Shown here one piece after another: positions 44,381 through 53,200 of a stretch of DNA of 64,000 bases; position 1 is the first letter of the stretch; every line of letters begins with the position of its first letter. The notes beneath the pieces were generated by a model. The model ran no database searches. It was not told the DNA's origin and saw only the letters and a list, made by a program, of their open reading frames with translations. The stretch is from Oscillospiraceae bacterium (GTDB lineage: Bacteria > Bacillota > Clostridia > Oscillospirales > CAG-272). The stretch spans positions 24,262 through 88,261 of the forward strand of contig SVUJ01000001.1 in the NCBI GenBank assembly GCA_015063305.1. Reading direction: 5' to 3'. The position numbers and the translations under genes were made by a program.

Positions 44381-44653
44381 ATGTTGATCGGAAAAATCGT
44401 TGGAAGCGTAGTTTCCACAAGAAAGAACGAAAAGTTGATCGGAAGCAAGTTTATGATAGTTGAAACTTGTGCTCAGACCGGCGACGCAAAGAGAATAGTT
44501 GCTGTTGACAACGTTGGCGCGGGAATAGGCGAGCTTGTGCTCGTGGCAACGGGCAGCGCGGCAAGAATAGGGTGTGACCAGGAGAGAGCGCCCATCGACG
44601 CGGCTATAGTTGGAATAATCGACAGCGGAGCGGGACTTCCCGAGATAGAGTAA
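44381..44653 (+). CDS. Microcompartment vertex protein (EutN/CcmL, BMC-P)
   Basis: 90 aa. Starts MLIGKIVGSVVSTRKNE and has AVDNVGAGIGELVLVATGS, the EutN/CcmL pentamer signature. Pentamers cap the corners of the shell. This is the only vertex gene seen in the locus. caggaga precedes the ATG. Confidence 0.93.
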   Translation: MLIGKIVGSVVSTRKNEKLIGSKFMIVETCAQTGDAKRIVAVDNVGAGIGELVLVATGSAARIGCDQERAPIDAAIVGIIDSGAGLPEIE

Positions 44654-44671
44654 TAACAAGGAATTTTCAAT

Positions 44672-46012
44672 ATGAAGCTTAATGAACTGAAGGATCTGCT
44701 TCGTTCGATGGGCGTTGTGGGCGCAGGAGGCGCGGGCTTTCCGACCTACGCAAAGCTCTCCGACGCGGCGGACACCATAATCCTCAACTGCGCCGAATGT
44801 GAGCCGCTTCTCAAGCTTCACAGGCAGCTGCTTGAGGAGAACACACACGAGATACTCAGCGCTCTTGACGCCATTCTTGACGCGACGGGCGCGAAGCAGG
44901 CGATAATCGGCGTTAAGGAGCATTACCACGCCACGATAGAGGCGCTTGAGGGCGAGATCGGCGAGTTCCCGAGAATATCTGTAAAGAAGCTTGGGGCGGT
45001 CTATCCGTCGGGAGATGAGATAATACTTATCAAGGAGGCCTGCGGTAGGGTAGTAGACCCCGGAAAGCTTCCGATATCGGTGGGAGTTACCGTATGCAAC
45101 GTGGAAACGGTATATAACGTATACCGCGCGCTCCACGGCAAGCCTGTAACGCACAAGTACGTGACGGTCGCGGGTGAGGTCAAAAATCCCATAACCCTTT
45201 ACGTGCCTATCGGAACGAAGATAGCCGAGCTTATAAGCGCGGCGGGCGGACTTACCGTGAAGGAAGCAGAGCTTCTTTCGGGCGGTCCTATGATGGGAAA
45301 TATCGTCAAGGCGAGCGATGCGGTCACTAAGACGACCAACGCGATAATCGCGCTGCCTGCCGATCACCAGATAATACTTAATAAAAAGAGAAATCCTAAG
45401 ATAAGCCTTAAGAGAGCGATGTCGGTATGCTGTCAGTGCAGAAGCTGTACCGAGCTCTGCTCAAGACACGTTGCGGGATACCCCGTTGAGCCGCACATGG
45501 TCATGAGGGTACTTGCAAACGGGGGAAGGGGAGATCTGAAGGCGCTTGAGGGTTCGCTCTTCTGCTCGAATTGCGGACTTTGCGAGACCTACTCCTGTCC
45601 TCAGGACCTCTCGCCCAGAGCTCTTATCGCAGAGCTGAAGGCGGCAGTCAAGAAGAGCGGAATGCCGATGCCCCAAGGTTTCAAGGCAGACCCCGATCCT
45701 AAGGACGCTGAGTATAAGAAGGTGTCGGTCGACCGTCTTACGATGCGCCTCGGACTTAAGAAATACGACGTTGCCGCACCGATATCCGAGGATTTTGAAA
45801 CCAAGTCGGTCAAGATAATGCTCTCCCAGCATATAGGCGCTCCCGCGGTGGCGAGGGTCGCCGAGGGTGACACCGTCAAGGTCGGCGACGTGATAGCCGA
45901 AGCCAAGGACGGCGCGCTGAGCGTCAGCATACACGCCTCGCTTTCGGGTAAGGTAGACACGGTCGCTCCAAACTATGTAAAAATAATTGCCGCAAAAGCG
46001 GAAAGGAACTGA
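44672..46012 (+). CDS. PduS-like flavin/Fe-S oxidoreductase (RnfC family)
   Basis: 446 aa. Order of parts: FMN/NADH-binding region GVVGAGGAGFPTYAKL, an SLBB-like domain (TVAGEVKNPITLYVP), two [4Fe-4S] sites CCQCRSCTELC and CSNCGLCETYSCP, and a C-terminal barrel-sandwich domain. PduS accepts electrons from NADH and is thought to interact with the Fe-S shell protein PduT, whose homologue is the next gene. Here it may regenerate NAD+ in the lumen or feed electrons to the activase. Confidence 0.92.
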   Translation: MKLNELKDLLRSMGVVGAGGAGFPTYAKLSDAADTIILNCAECEPLLKLHRQLLEENTHEILSALDAILDATGAKQAIIGVKEHYHATIEALEGEIGEFPRISVKKLGAVYPSGDEIILIKEACGRVVDPGKLPISVGVTVCNVETVYNVYRALHGKPVTHKYVTVAGEVKNPITLYVPIGTKIAELISAAGGLTVKEAELLSGGPMMGNIVKASDAVTKTTNAIIALPADHQIILNKKRNPKISLKRAMSVCCQCRSCTELCSRHVAGYPVEPHMVMRVLANGGRGDLKALEGSLFCSNCGLCETYSCPQDLSPRALIAELKAAVKKSGMPMPQGFKADPDPKDAEYKKVSVDRLTMRLGLKKYDVAAPISEDFETKSVKIMLSQHIGAPAVARVAEGDTVKVGDVIAEAKDGALSVSIHASLSGKVDTVAPNYVKIIAAKAERN

Positions 46013-46017
46013 AATAA

Positions 46018-46563
46018 ATGAAAAAAGCACTGGGAATGATAGAATTTAAAACGGTTGCTTCGGGTATCACCGCTACCGACGTAATGCTGAAAACAGCAGA
46101 CGTTGAGGTGGTACAGGCAAACCCCGTATGCCCCGGAAAGTATCTGGCTACCATCGCGGGTGAGCTTAGCGCGGTCAGAGCTGCGATAGACGCGGCCGAG
46201 AGATACAACCCCGCTATGCTCGTGGATAAATTCCTGCTCGGAAACCCCCACGAGTCGGTACAGCCCGCTATCAGCGGAGCGCTTGAGATAAAGAACCGTG
46301 GCGCGATAGGCATACTTGAAACGTTTACGGCGGCATCCGCCGTTGTCGCGGCTGACACCGCGGCTAAGACCGCTTTGGTAGACCTCGTTGAGGTCCGCCT
46401 TGCTAAGGGAATGTGCGGAAAGTCGTACGTTATACTCACGGGAAGCGTTTCATCGGTTACGGCCGCAATAGAGCGCGCGAAGAGCGGAGTTCAGGACGGA
46501 TTCTTCCTTGACAGCTCTGTTATCGCGGGACCCGACGAAAGACTCTGGGAAAGCATACTCTGA
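46018..46563 (+). CDS. Tandem-domain shell protein (BMC-T, PduT-like) with Fe-S cysteine
   Basis: 181 aa, two BMC domains (MKKALGMIEFKTVASGI and GAIGILETFTAASAVVAAD). Cys38 in NPVCPGKYL is at the exact position of the PduT cysteine that binds a [4Fe-4S] cluster at the trimer pore. With PduS next door this gives an electron route through the shell. ATG is 6 bp after the PduS stop. Confidence 0.92.
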   Translation: MKKALGMIEFKTVASGITATDVMLKTADVEVVQANPVCPGKYLATIAGELSAVRAAIDAAERYNPAMLVDKFLLGNPHESVQPAISGALEIKNRGAIGILETFTAASAVVAADTAAKTALVDLVEVRLAKGMCGKSYVILTGSVSSVTAAIERAKSGVQDGFFLDSSVIAGPDERLWESIL

Positions 46564-46602
46564 TCACATAGCGTCCAAAAAAAATGAACGGAGGAAGGCC
46601 TT

Positions 46603-47361
46603 GTGCTTGCCATTGAACGCCGCAGAGAGATACTTGCTAAGCTGAATGCCGATGGAAAGGTCATCGTTGCAGAGCTGGCGAAGGATTTTGAGGTGACCGA
46701 GGAGACGATAAGACGAGATCTTGAAAAGCTCGACAAGGAAGGTCTTGTATCAAAGACCTACGGTGGAGCGGTCTCAAAGCATAATACCTCGCTCGACCTG
46801 CCATATAATATACGAGAGGGAGTCAACGTCATTCAGAAGCAGTCGATATCAGATAAGATATCCGAGCTTATTGAGGACGGAGAGAGAGTGATGCTCGATT
46901 CGAGCTCGACCGCCCTTTACGTGCTTAAAAAAATAAAAAGTAAGAAAAATCTGACTATAATAACGAATTCGGTAAAAATACTAATAGAGCTTGCCGACAA
47001 ATCCGACTGGACGGTGCTTTCCACAGGCGGAGTGCTCAAAAAGAGCGCACTTTCGCTTACAGGCTCGTCTGCCGAGAAGATGATACGCTCGTATCACGTC
47101 GACACGGCGATATGCTCCTGTAAGGGACTTGACACCGAGCTCGGCATCACCGATTCGAATGAGAATGACACGCTCATAAAGCAGGCGATGTTTGCCAGCG
47201 CCGAGCGCCGCATACTCGCGCTTGACTCTGAGAAATTCGATAAAAAGTCCTTCGTTAAGGTATGCGATTTCGGAGCTATCGACATTATAGTCACAGATTC
47301 CGCTCCGTCGGAAAAATGGATAGGGTTCTGCAACGAAAAGGGAGTAGACCTTATATATTGA
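46603..47361 (+). CDS. DeoR-family transcriptional regulator
   Basis: 252 aa. N-terminal helix-turn-helix (RRREILAKLN, VTEETIRRDLEKLDKEG) and a sugar-phosphate-binding DeoRC domain (VMLDSSSTALYV, ITNSVKI, STGGVLK). GTG start with cggagga. It lies inside the operon between shell and kinase genes with gaps of 39 and 29 bp. A sugar-phosphate-responsive repressor of this operon is the natural guess; possible operators are the CAAAAACA palindromes upstream of the dehydratase gene. Confidence 0.92.
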   Translation: MLAIERRREILAKLNADGKVIVAELAKDFEVTEETIRRDLEKLDKEGLVSKTYGGAVSKHNTSLDLPYNIREGVNVIQKQSISDKISELIEDGERVMLDSSSTALYVLKKIKSKKNLTIITNSVKILIELADKSDWTVLSTGGVLKKSALSLTGSSAEKMIRSYHVDTAICSCKGLDTELGITDSNENDTLIKQAMFASAERRILALDSEKFDKKSFVKVCDFGAIDIIVTDSAPSEKWIGFCNEKGVDLIY

Positions 47362-47390
47362 CACAGAAAACATTTGAAAGGATATGATTT

Positions 47391-48596
47391 ATGAAGGTTC
47401 TTGTACTGAACGCAGGAAGCTCCTCTCTGAAATATCAGCTCTTCAATATGGAGAGCGGCAAGGTCACTGCAAGGGGACTTTGCGAAAGAATAGGCGCGGG
47501 AGGCGCTATCACACATAAGCGTCCGGGAGCTGACGATTTCTCCGAGCAGATAGATCTGCCCCATCACGGAGTGGCACTCAAAAGAGTGCTTGAATTGCTC
47601 ACCTCGGCTGAGTACGGAGTTATAAAGTCCACTAGTGAGATAGATGCTATAGGTCATCGCGTGGCACACGGAGGAGAGCTTATAAAGGAGTCCTCGATAA
47701 TTACCGAGAGCGTTATAAAGCATCTCGAATCCTTAGTTCCGATAAATCCTCTTCACGGCCCGCCCGCTATAGCGGGAATAAAGGCGTGTGTAGAGCTTAT
47801 GCCGAGCACCCCTCAGGTGGCTGTATTTGACACCTCGTTCTATTCGGATATCGAGGATTTCAGATACGTTTACCCGATACCCTACGAGTTCTACGAGAAG
47901 GATCATATCCGTCGTTACGGCTTCCACGGCACGTCGCACAGATACGTGAGCGCAGAGCTTGCAAAGGCTATTGGAAAGCCGATAGAGGAGCTTAAGATTG
48001 TGACCTGCCACCTCGGAAACGGCTCGTCGATAACCGCTGTTGACGGCGGTAAGGCGATAGATACCTCGATGGGATTCACCCCTCAGGAGGGAATCGCTAT
48101 GGGCACTCGATCGGGAAGCATCGACCCCTCGGTCGTTACCTATATTATGAAGACTAAGGGATACACCCCCGAGGAGATGGACGACATTCTGAACAAGAAG
48201 AGCGGACTTCTCGGTGTTTCGGGAATATCCAATGATTGCAGAAACGTTTACTCGGCCGCGCTGAACGGCGACCACCGAGCAGAGCTTGCGCTCAAGATCC
48301 TCACCAACGGCATCAAGAAGCACATCGGTGCTTATGCCGCTGAGATGAACGGTCTTGACGCCCTTGCGTTCACCGCGGGCATCGGAGAAAATCAGGCAAA
48401 TATCCGTGAGTGGGTCTGCGATAATATGGACTGGCTGGGTATTGAGATAGACAAAGAAAAGAACGAAAACTTCACCCGCGGTATTCCGTTTGATATATCG
48501 GCCGAGGGTGCGAGAGTAAAAACTTGGATAATCCCCACGGATGAGGAATATATGATAGCGATCGATACTCAGAGGATCGCCTCAAAGCAAAACTGA
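47391..48596 (+). CDS. ackA: Acetate/propionate kinase
   Basis: 401 aa, full-length AckA family: MKVLVLNAGSSSLKYQLF, GHRVAHGGE, FDTSFY, CHLGNGSSI and FTAGIGEN. Produces ATP from propionyl-phosphate (or acetyl-phosphate) made by PduL. It starts directly with the catalytic fold and has no encapsulation helix, so it probably works in the cytosol outside the shell. Confidence 0.94.
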   Translation: MKVLVLNAGSSSLKYQLFNMESGKVTARGLCERIGAGGAITHKRPGADDFSEQIDLPHHGVALKRVLELLTSAEYGVIKSTSEIDAIGHRVAHGGELIKESSIITESVIKHLESLVPINPLHGPPAIAGIKACVELMPSTPQVAVFDTSFYSDIEDFRYVYPIPYEFYEKDHIRRYGFHGTSHRYVSAELAKAIGKPIEELKIVTCHLGNGSSITAVDGGKAIDTSMGFTPQEGIAMGTRSGSIDPSVVTYIMKTKGYTPEEMDDILNKKSGLLGVSGISNDCRNVYSAALNGDHRAELALKILTNGIKKHIGAYAAEMNGLDALAFTAGIGENQANIREWVCDNMDWLGIEIDKEKNENFTRGIPFDISAEGARVKTWIIPTDEEYMIAIDTQRIASKQN

Positions 48597-48617
48597 CAAT
48601 AGAAAGGTGTGATCTTT

Positions 48618-50060
48618 ATGGCAAACATTACAGAAGCTGAAATCAGAAAGATAGTTGAAAATATTATAAAGGGATCTGCCGCTACTACCGGCAGAAACTG
48701 GAGCTCGACCGAGTACAACGGCAGAAAGCTCATCGGTATCTACTCGGATATGAACGAGGCTATAGACGCCGCTGAGAGAGGATACAAGGCTGTCCGCGCT
48801 ATGAGCGTTGAGCAGAGAGAGAAGATAATCACCGAGATCCGCCGTCTTACCGTTGCGGAAGCTCCGATAATGGCTGAGATGGGCGTTGCTGAAACGGGAA
48901 TGGGAAGAGTTGACCACAAGCGTCTTAAGCACATTCTCGTTGCAGACAAGACCCCCGGAACTGAGGATATCGTTGCCGAGGCTAAGACCGGAGATAGCGG
49001 ACTTACCCTCACCGAGATGGCTCCCTTCGGAGTTGTTGGTTCTATCACACCCAGTACCAACCCCTCGGAGACCGTTATCTGTAACTCGATAGGAATGATA
49101 GCGGCAGGAAACGGTGTTGTATTCAACCCCCACCCCAACGCTATATGCGTATCCAACTACGCCGTTGACCTCGTAAACAGAGCGTCGGCTGCGGCGGGCG
49201 GCCCTGAGATACTCGTTTGCTCTATGGATAAGCCTACACTCGATTCGGCAGCTATTATGCAGTCACATCCCAAGATAAGACTTCTGGTCTGCACAGGCGG
49301 CCCCGGAGTTGTAAGAGCCGTGCTTTCCTCGGGTAAGAAGGCTATCGGCGCGGGCGCGGGAAATCCCCCCGTTATCGTTGACGACACCGCTGACATCAAG
49401 AAGGCGGCTAAGGATATTATCGACGGTTGTACCTTTGATAACAACCTCCCCTGTATCGCTGAGAAGGAAGTTTTCGCGTTCAGAAATATCGCAGACGAGC
49501 TCATATCCGAGATGCAGAAGAACGGCGCTTACCTCATAAACGCTGAGCAGGCAGACCGCCTTGCTGAGGTCGTTCTCGAGAAGAAGACCAACAAGGCAGG
49601 AAAGACTGTTAAAACTGTCAGCCGCACCTGCGTCGGACGCGATGCCGACGTTATACTCGCTAAGATCGGCGTTAACGTTGACAAGAGCGTACGCTGCATA
49701 ATCTGCGAGACCAACTTTATGCACGATTTCGTTCAGCACGAGCTTATGATGCCCATTCTTCCTATAGTAAGAGTTGACAACATCGAGGACGCTATCGAGC
49801 TCGCTGTCAAGGCTGAGCACGGTAACAGACACACAGCGCACATGCACTCAAAGAATATAGATCACCTCTCGGCTTTCGCAAAGGCTGTTGAAACCACTAT
49901 ATTCGTTAAGAACGCTCCCTCTTACGCGGGAATCGGATTTGGCGGCGAGGGTCACACCACATTCACCATCGCAGGTCCTACAGGCGAGGGAATAACCTCT
50001 GCAAGATCGTTCACCAGAAAGCGCAGATGCGTTATGGCGGATAGCTTCAGAATTATCTGA
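48618..50060 (+). CDS. CoA-acylating propionaldehyde dehydrogenase (PduP/EutE-like) with encapsulation helix
   Basis: Converts propionaldehyde, CoA and NAD+ to propionyl-CoA and NADH. 480 aa; the N-terminal ITEAEIRKIVENIIKGS is an encapsulation helix, followed by a short linker and the aldehyde dehydrogenase fold with catalytic Cys279 in NNLPCIAEKEV and the cofactor loop VCTGGPGVV. The track starts at GTG 48609; ATG 48618 gives MANITEAEI with aaaggtg upstream. Confidence 0.93.
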   Translation: MANITEAEIRKIVENIIKGSAATTGRNWSSTEYNGRKLIGIYSDMNEAIDAAERGYKAVRAMSVEQREKIITEIRRLTVAEAPIMAEMGVAETGMGRVDHKRLKHILVADKTPGTEDIVAEAKTGDSGLTLTEMAPFGVVGSITPSTNPSETVICNSIGMIAAGNGVVFNPHPNAICVSNYAVDLVNRASAAAGGPEILVCSMDKPTLDSAAIMQSHPKIRLLVCTGGPGVVRAVLSSGKKAIGAGAGNPPVIVDDTADIKKAAKDIIDGCTFDNNLPCIAEKEVFAFRNIADELISEMQKNGAYLINAEQADRLAEVVLEKKTNKAGKTVKTVSRTCVGRDADVILAKIGVNVDKSVRCIICETNFMHDFVQHELMMPILPIVRVDNIEDAIELAVKAEHGNRHTAHMHSKNIDHLSAFAKAVETTIFVKNAPSYAGIGFGGEGHTTFTIAGPTGEGITSARSFTRKRRCVMADSFRII

Positions 50061-50073
50061 TTGGAGTATTGCT

Positions 50074-50721
50074 ATGAAATATAATGAACAGGAATTGAAG
50101 GCGCTCGTTGATAAGGTCATCGAGGCGGTCAAGTCGGGTAACGCCGAGGGCGATATCCCCGTTGGTATATCCAACCGTCATATCCACCTCTCGCGCGAGG
50201 ACGTTGAGACCCTCTTTGGAAAGGGCTATCAGCTCACAAAGCTCAAGGACCTTTCTCAGCCCGGTCAGTATGCTTGTAAAGAGGTGCTGACTATAGTCGG
50301 ACCCTCTATGAGAGCTATCGAGGGCGTGAGAGTTCTCGGCCCTGAGAGAAAGCGCTCACAGGTAGAGATATCCCGTACCGACAGCTTTACCCTCAAGGTA
50401 AAGCCGCCCGTAAGAGAGTCGGGTGACATCGCAGGCTCAGCGCCCGTAACGATAATCGGCCCGAAGGGAATTGTAACTCTTAGCGAGGGCTGTATAATCG
50501 CTAACAGACATATACATATGAGCGAGGACGAGGGCAGAGCATTCGGCGTGCGCGACGGCGAGTACGTTGACGTGCAGATGAACGGAGAGAGAAGAAGTAT
50601 GTTCTATGACGTTCAGATCCGCGTACATAAAGACTTCAGACTTGAAATGCACATAGATACCGATGACGCAAACGCCGCAGGCGTTGGCAACGGGTTCAAA
50701 GGTAAGCTTATAAAGAGATAA
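50074..50721 (+). CDS. pduL: Phosphate propanoyltransferase PduL with encapsulation helix
   Basis: 215 aa. N-terminal amphipathic helix YNEQELKALVDKVIEAVKSG, then the two PduL beta-barrel halves with zinc-ligand motifs SNRHIHLS and ANRHIHMS and the late EMHIDTDDANA. Transfers propionyl from CoA to phosphate and recycles CoA inside the compartment. Last gene of the operon; a family A hairpin follows 15 bp after the stop. Confidence 0.95.
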   Translation: MKYNEQELKALVDKVIEAVKSGNAEGDIPVGISNRHIHLSREDVETLFGKGYQLTKLKDLSQPGQYACKEVLTIVGPSMRAIEGVRVLGPERKRSQVEISRTDSFTLKVKPPVRESGDIAGSAPVTIIGPKGIVTLSEGCIIANRHIHMSEDEGRAFGVRDGEYVDVQMNGERRSMFYDVQIRVHKDFRLEMHIDTDDANAAGVGNGFKGKLIKR

Positions 50722-50736
50722 TTGGATAGATAATAA

Positions 50737-50792
50737 GGGAGAACCTTTTGAGGAAAGGTTCTCCCTTTAACCCTCTCCAAACCTTTTTACAC
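50737..50792 (+). terminator. Family A terminator-like hairpin after the microcompartment operon
   Basis: GGGAGAACCTTT (50737-50748) pairs with AAAGGTTCTCCC (50754-50765), tail ccctctccaaacctttttac. Confidence 0.85.
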
Positions 50793-51420
50793 GTTGGGTC
50801 AGGTTAAATCGATAGTACGCTATTTTGTTCTCCTAACAGAGAACAAAGGGTTATAAGCAAAAATTCGCGTGCGAAGCTGAGGGCTTTAGCTTAAGGTGAC
50901 GCTCGCATCGGCACTTCGCACTAAAAATTTAATTTGAATTTCACCATCGGGTTGGAACAAGCAAAAAAGTTAAACTACCCCGAAGCTTGGCTGTCGGCAC
51001 TGCCGACTGCTATTCGTGCCACGCTCTCGCTACCACTCATTAACGCAGCATACTAACGGTAAAGCAAAATTAAATCTAAAAACAAACCGTTATATTATTT
51101 CTTATGGGGACAGTTGAGCTATAAGTTAAAATAAAAATAATAACAGCCCGAGGAGTTGCGTATTTGCTCCTCGGGCGTTATGTTTAGATAAATAAAATTG
51201 GTTCTTTTTTTAATTTAAGCAATATCACCACTATTCGCTTTTATATAAACCCATAAAGCAAATTTTTTCGGGGACGGTGGGGAGATCCAAGGGGGAAAGC
51301 CTTGGCACGATTCTTTCGCCTATTTCTTGTCGTGTAACAAGAAATAGGCATCACAAACATTACAATCTAAATCTCATCACTATAGCTAAAAATGCTTTAA
51401 AAAGGTTTGGAGAGGGTCAA
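50793..51420. repeat. Gap with repeats and two isolated hairpins
   Basis: No gene is seen. A family D block (caccatcgggttggaacaag to gctaccactcattaacgcag) spans about 50940-51065 and matches 17325-17430. GCCCGAGGAG (51146-51155) and CTCCTCGGGC (51167-51176) form a stem that, on the minus strand, is followed by TGTTATTATTTTTAT and so is terminator-like. GCCTATTTCTTGT (51318-51330) is the perfect inverse of 51337-51349 around the loop cgtgta. Confidence 0.65.
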
Positions 51421-51449
51421 GGGAGAACCTTTCCTCAAAAGGTTCTCCC
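51421..51449 (-). terminator. Family A terminator-like hairpin after rubrerythrin
   Basis: GGGAGAACCTTT (51421-51432) against AAAGGTTCTCCC (51438-51449); on the minus strand the tail ccctctccaaacctttttaa follows (51395-51418). Starts 18 bp past the rubrerythrin stop. Confidence 0.83.
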
Positions 51450-51466
51450 TTGATATCTCTCATAAA

Positions 51467-52024
51467 CTATTTCTTCTTAAAATACCCCTGAGGATATGAG
51501 CAGGTGGGGCAGATCTTGGGCGGTTCTTTGGCTGTAACCACGTAGCCGCAATTAAGGCAGATCCATTTTGTCTGCGTACTATCCGAGGTAAAGACCTTTC
51601 CGTCTCTCACGCTATTGAGGTAGCTTACAAATCTCTCCTCGTGGTTCTTTTCGATAGATGCCACGCGCTCGAAGAGCTTGGCGATATCCTCAAATCCTTC
51701 CTCTCTTGCCTCGTTTGCGAACTGGGCGTACATCGTTTCCCACTCAAAATGCTCACCGCCTGCGGCTGTGTTCAGGTTGTTTTCTGTTGACGACCATCCG
51801 CCGAGGCATTTGAACCATATTTCGGCGTGTTCCTTTTCGTTTGCCGCGGTTTCGTTGAATATCTGCGATATCTCAACGAAGCCGTCATTTTTTGCTCTTT
51901 CCTCGAACCATTTGTATCTCAGATACGCCTGCGATTCGCCCGAAAGCGCGGTGTGAAGATTTGTTTCTGTTTTCGTGCCTTTGAGCTTTTCAAGCTCAAC
52001 TCCTCCGTTTACGTATGCTGCCAT
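51467..52024 (-). CDS. rbr: Rubrerythrin
   Basis: Peroxide-reducing protein of anaerobes. 185 aa: a ferritin-like diiron domain with Glu/His motifs (ESQAYLRYKWF, NEKEHAEIW, EAREEGFED, EKNHEERF) and a C-terminal rubredoxin domain with CLNCGYV and CPTCSYP for the Fe(Cys)4 site. Strong gaaggaggt site. Useful next to oxygen-sensitive glycyl radical enzymes, though not part of that operon. Confidence 0.94.
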   Translation of the reverse strand: MAAYVNGGVELEKLKGTKTETNLHTALSGESQAYLRYKWFEERAKNDGFVEISQIFNETAANEKEHAEIWFKCLGGWSSTENNLNTAAGGEHFEWETMYAQFANEAREEGFEDIAKLFERVASIEKNHEERFVSYLNSVRDGKVFTSDSTQTKWICLNCGYVVTAKEPPKICPTCSYPQGYFKKK

Positions 52025-52075
52025 AATATACCTCCTTCAAAATTATAGGTATATTTTTGACAGTTGTGGTTTGAT

Positions 52076-52654
52076 TTATTCTTTATTTCTGAAATCGTTT
52101 TCGGTTATCGAGCAAGTGCCTATAGTTCGGTATTTTCCCTTAACGAACATAGAATCTCGCGCAAACCCCTCAAAGGTCATGCCCAGCTTCTCCATGACCT
52201 TGCGCGAGGCATCGTTGCCCTGCATAAATCTTGCCTCTATGCGGTGAAGCCCGAGCGTATCGAAGCCGAAGCGCATCACCTCTTTTGCCGCCTCGACGGC
52301 GATCCCTTGCCTGTGGTATGCGGGGTTCAGAACGTAGCCTATCTGCGCCGAGTTGTTTACTGTATCTATACTCGCAAATCCGCAAGTTCCTATCATTTTT
52401 CCGCTTTCGCTCTCTATCACCGCCCAATCGTAGAAATCCCCCACGGCATATCTGTTCTCAACGTATTTGAGATACTCCCACGTATAGGACAGGGAGGTAT
52501 GTGGCGACCAGAGCAGAAACTCGGTGACTGAGGGGTCGGCGGCGTATTCGTGCATATCCTGAGAGTCGGTACGTCTCAGAGCTCGGAGCGTAAGTCTTTC
52601 GGTTTTGAGCGTTGGAATGTCTGAAAATATCTTTATAAGCTTCTCGCGTTGCAT
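52076..52654 (-). CDS. GNAT acetyltransferase, RimJ/RimL type
   Basis: 192 aa. Starts the domain with LKTERLTLRALRRTDSQDM and has the acetyl-CoA loop NPAYHRQGIAVEA and RIEARFMQGNDASRKVMEKLGM, typical for the ribosomal-protein-type acetyltransferase subfamily (Acetyltransf_3). The substrate cannot be told. Monocistronic, 51 bp upstream of rubrerythrin on the same strand. Confidence 0.88.
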   Translation of the reverse strand: MQREKLIKIFSDIPTLKTERLTLRALRRTDSQDMHEYAADPSVTEFLLWSPHTSLSYTWEYLKYVENRYAVGDFYDWAVIESESGKMIGTCGFASIDTVNNSAQIGYVLNPAYHRQGIAVEAAKEVMRFGFDTLGLHRIEARFMQGNDASRKVMEKLGMTFEGFARDSMFVKGKYRTIGTCSITENDFRNKE

Positions 52655-52763
52655 ATTTTGCGCCTTTCTTGTGTGATCTTATACATTATAAACCCTCAAA
52701 AAATTGATTGCAACAGTTTTATAAATAAAAATAAAGAAAATTATTTATTTTTGTTAAGTTGTG

Positions 52764-52772
52764 TGTTATAAT
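52764..52772 (+). promoter_or_regulatory. Extended -10 promoter of the ligase fragment/racemase/murE unit
   Basis: TGTTATAAT (TG-n-TATAAT, 52764-52772) with no clear -35; the expected start is about 36 bp before the ATG at 52815. Confidence 0.6.
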
Positions 52773-52814
52773 TGAAAATGAGAAGATGTAAGAGCTTCGG
52801 AAGGGGGATAGGCG

Positions 52815-53189
52815 ATGGATCACAGCAAAAAAGATATTTTGCGAACGACCCTCGTTCCCATTTTGTTGGGCGATACTCCGAGGGCGCACCTGCTTGCGGC
52901 AAGGATATATCTGCGCTCGGGGATATCCTCTTACGTCTGTGGCGAAAAACGCCGCTTTGCCGACCTCATAGACCCCTTTTCAAGCTTTTATCAGATAAGC
53001 TCGGATGAGGGCGTGGCGCTTTTGGTGTTGGGAAAGCTTTTTCCGAACAGCGATTATATTCCTATCCTTGTCCCCTGTAATGGATATTACGAGAGATTTG
53101 TGAAGGAAAACCGCGAATTTTTGGAGTCAAGATATATTATTTCAGACAGGCGGGAGCTTTTTAGCAGAAAGCCGATGTCGGAGTTTTAA
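52815..53189 (+). CDS. Truncated ATP-grasp ligase: lone pre-ATP-grasp domain
   Basis: 124 aa. The start VPILLGDTPRAHLLAARIYL and the following GISSYVCGE resemble the N-terminal pre-ATP-grasp domain of carboxylate-amine ligases such as D-aspartate ligase, which read PVILGG...ARAFHE...G. The middle ILVPCNGYYERFV also fits. The protein stops (MSEF) about where the ATP-grasp domain should begin; no remnant of it follows, since the racemase starts 12 bp later. aaggggg precedes the ATG. It may be a fragment left by deletion or a stand-alone domain. Family match is from memory and moderate. Confidence 0.6.
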   Translation: MDHSKKDILRTTLVPILLGDTPRAHLLAARIYLRSGISSYVCGEKRRFADLIDPFSSFYQISSDEGVALLVLGKLFPNSDYIPILVPCNGYYERFVKENREFLESRYIISDRRELFSRKPMSEF

Positions 53190-53200
53190 GGAGAACGGTA

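Noticed and set aside
52772-53008. 78-aa ORF overlapping the start of the ligase-fragment gene
   Set aside because: It starts within the -10 element, has no Shine-Dalgarno and overlaps the better supported frame starting at 52815.
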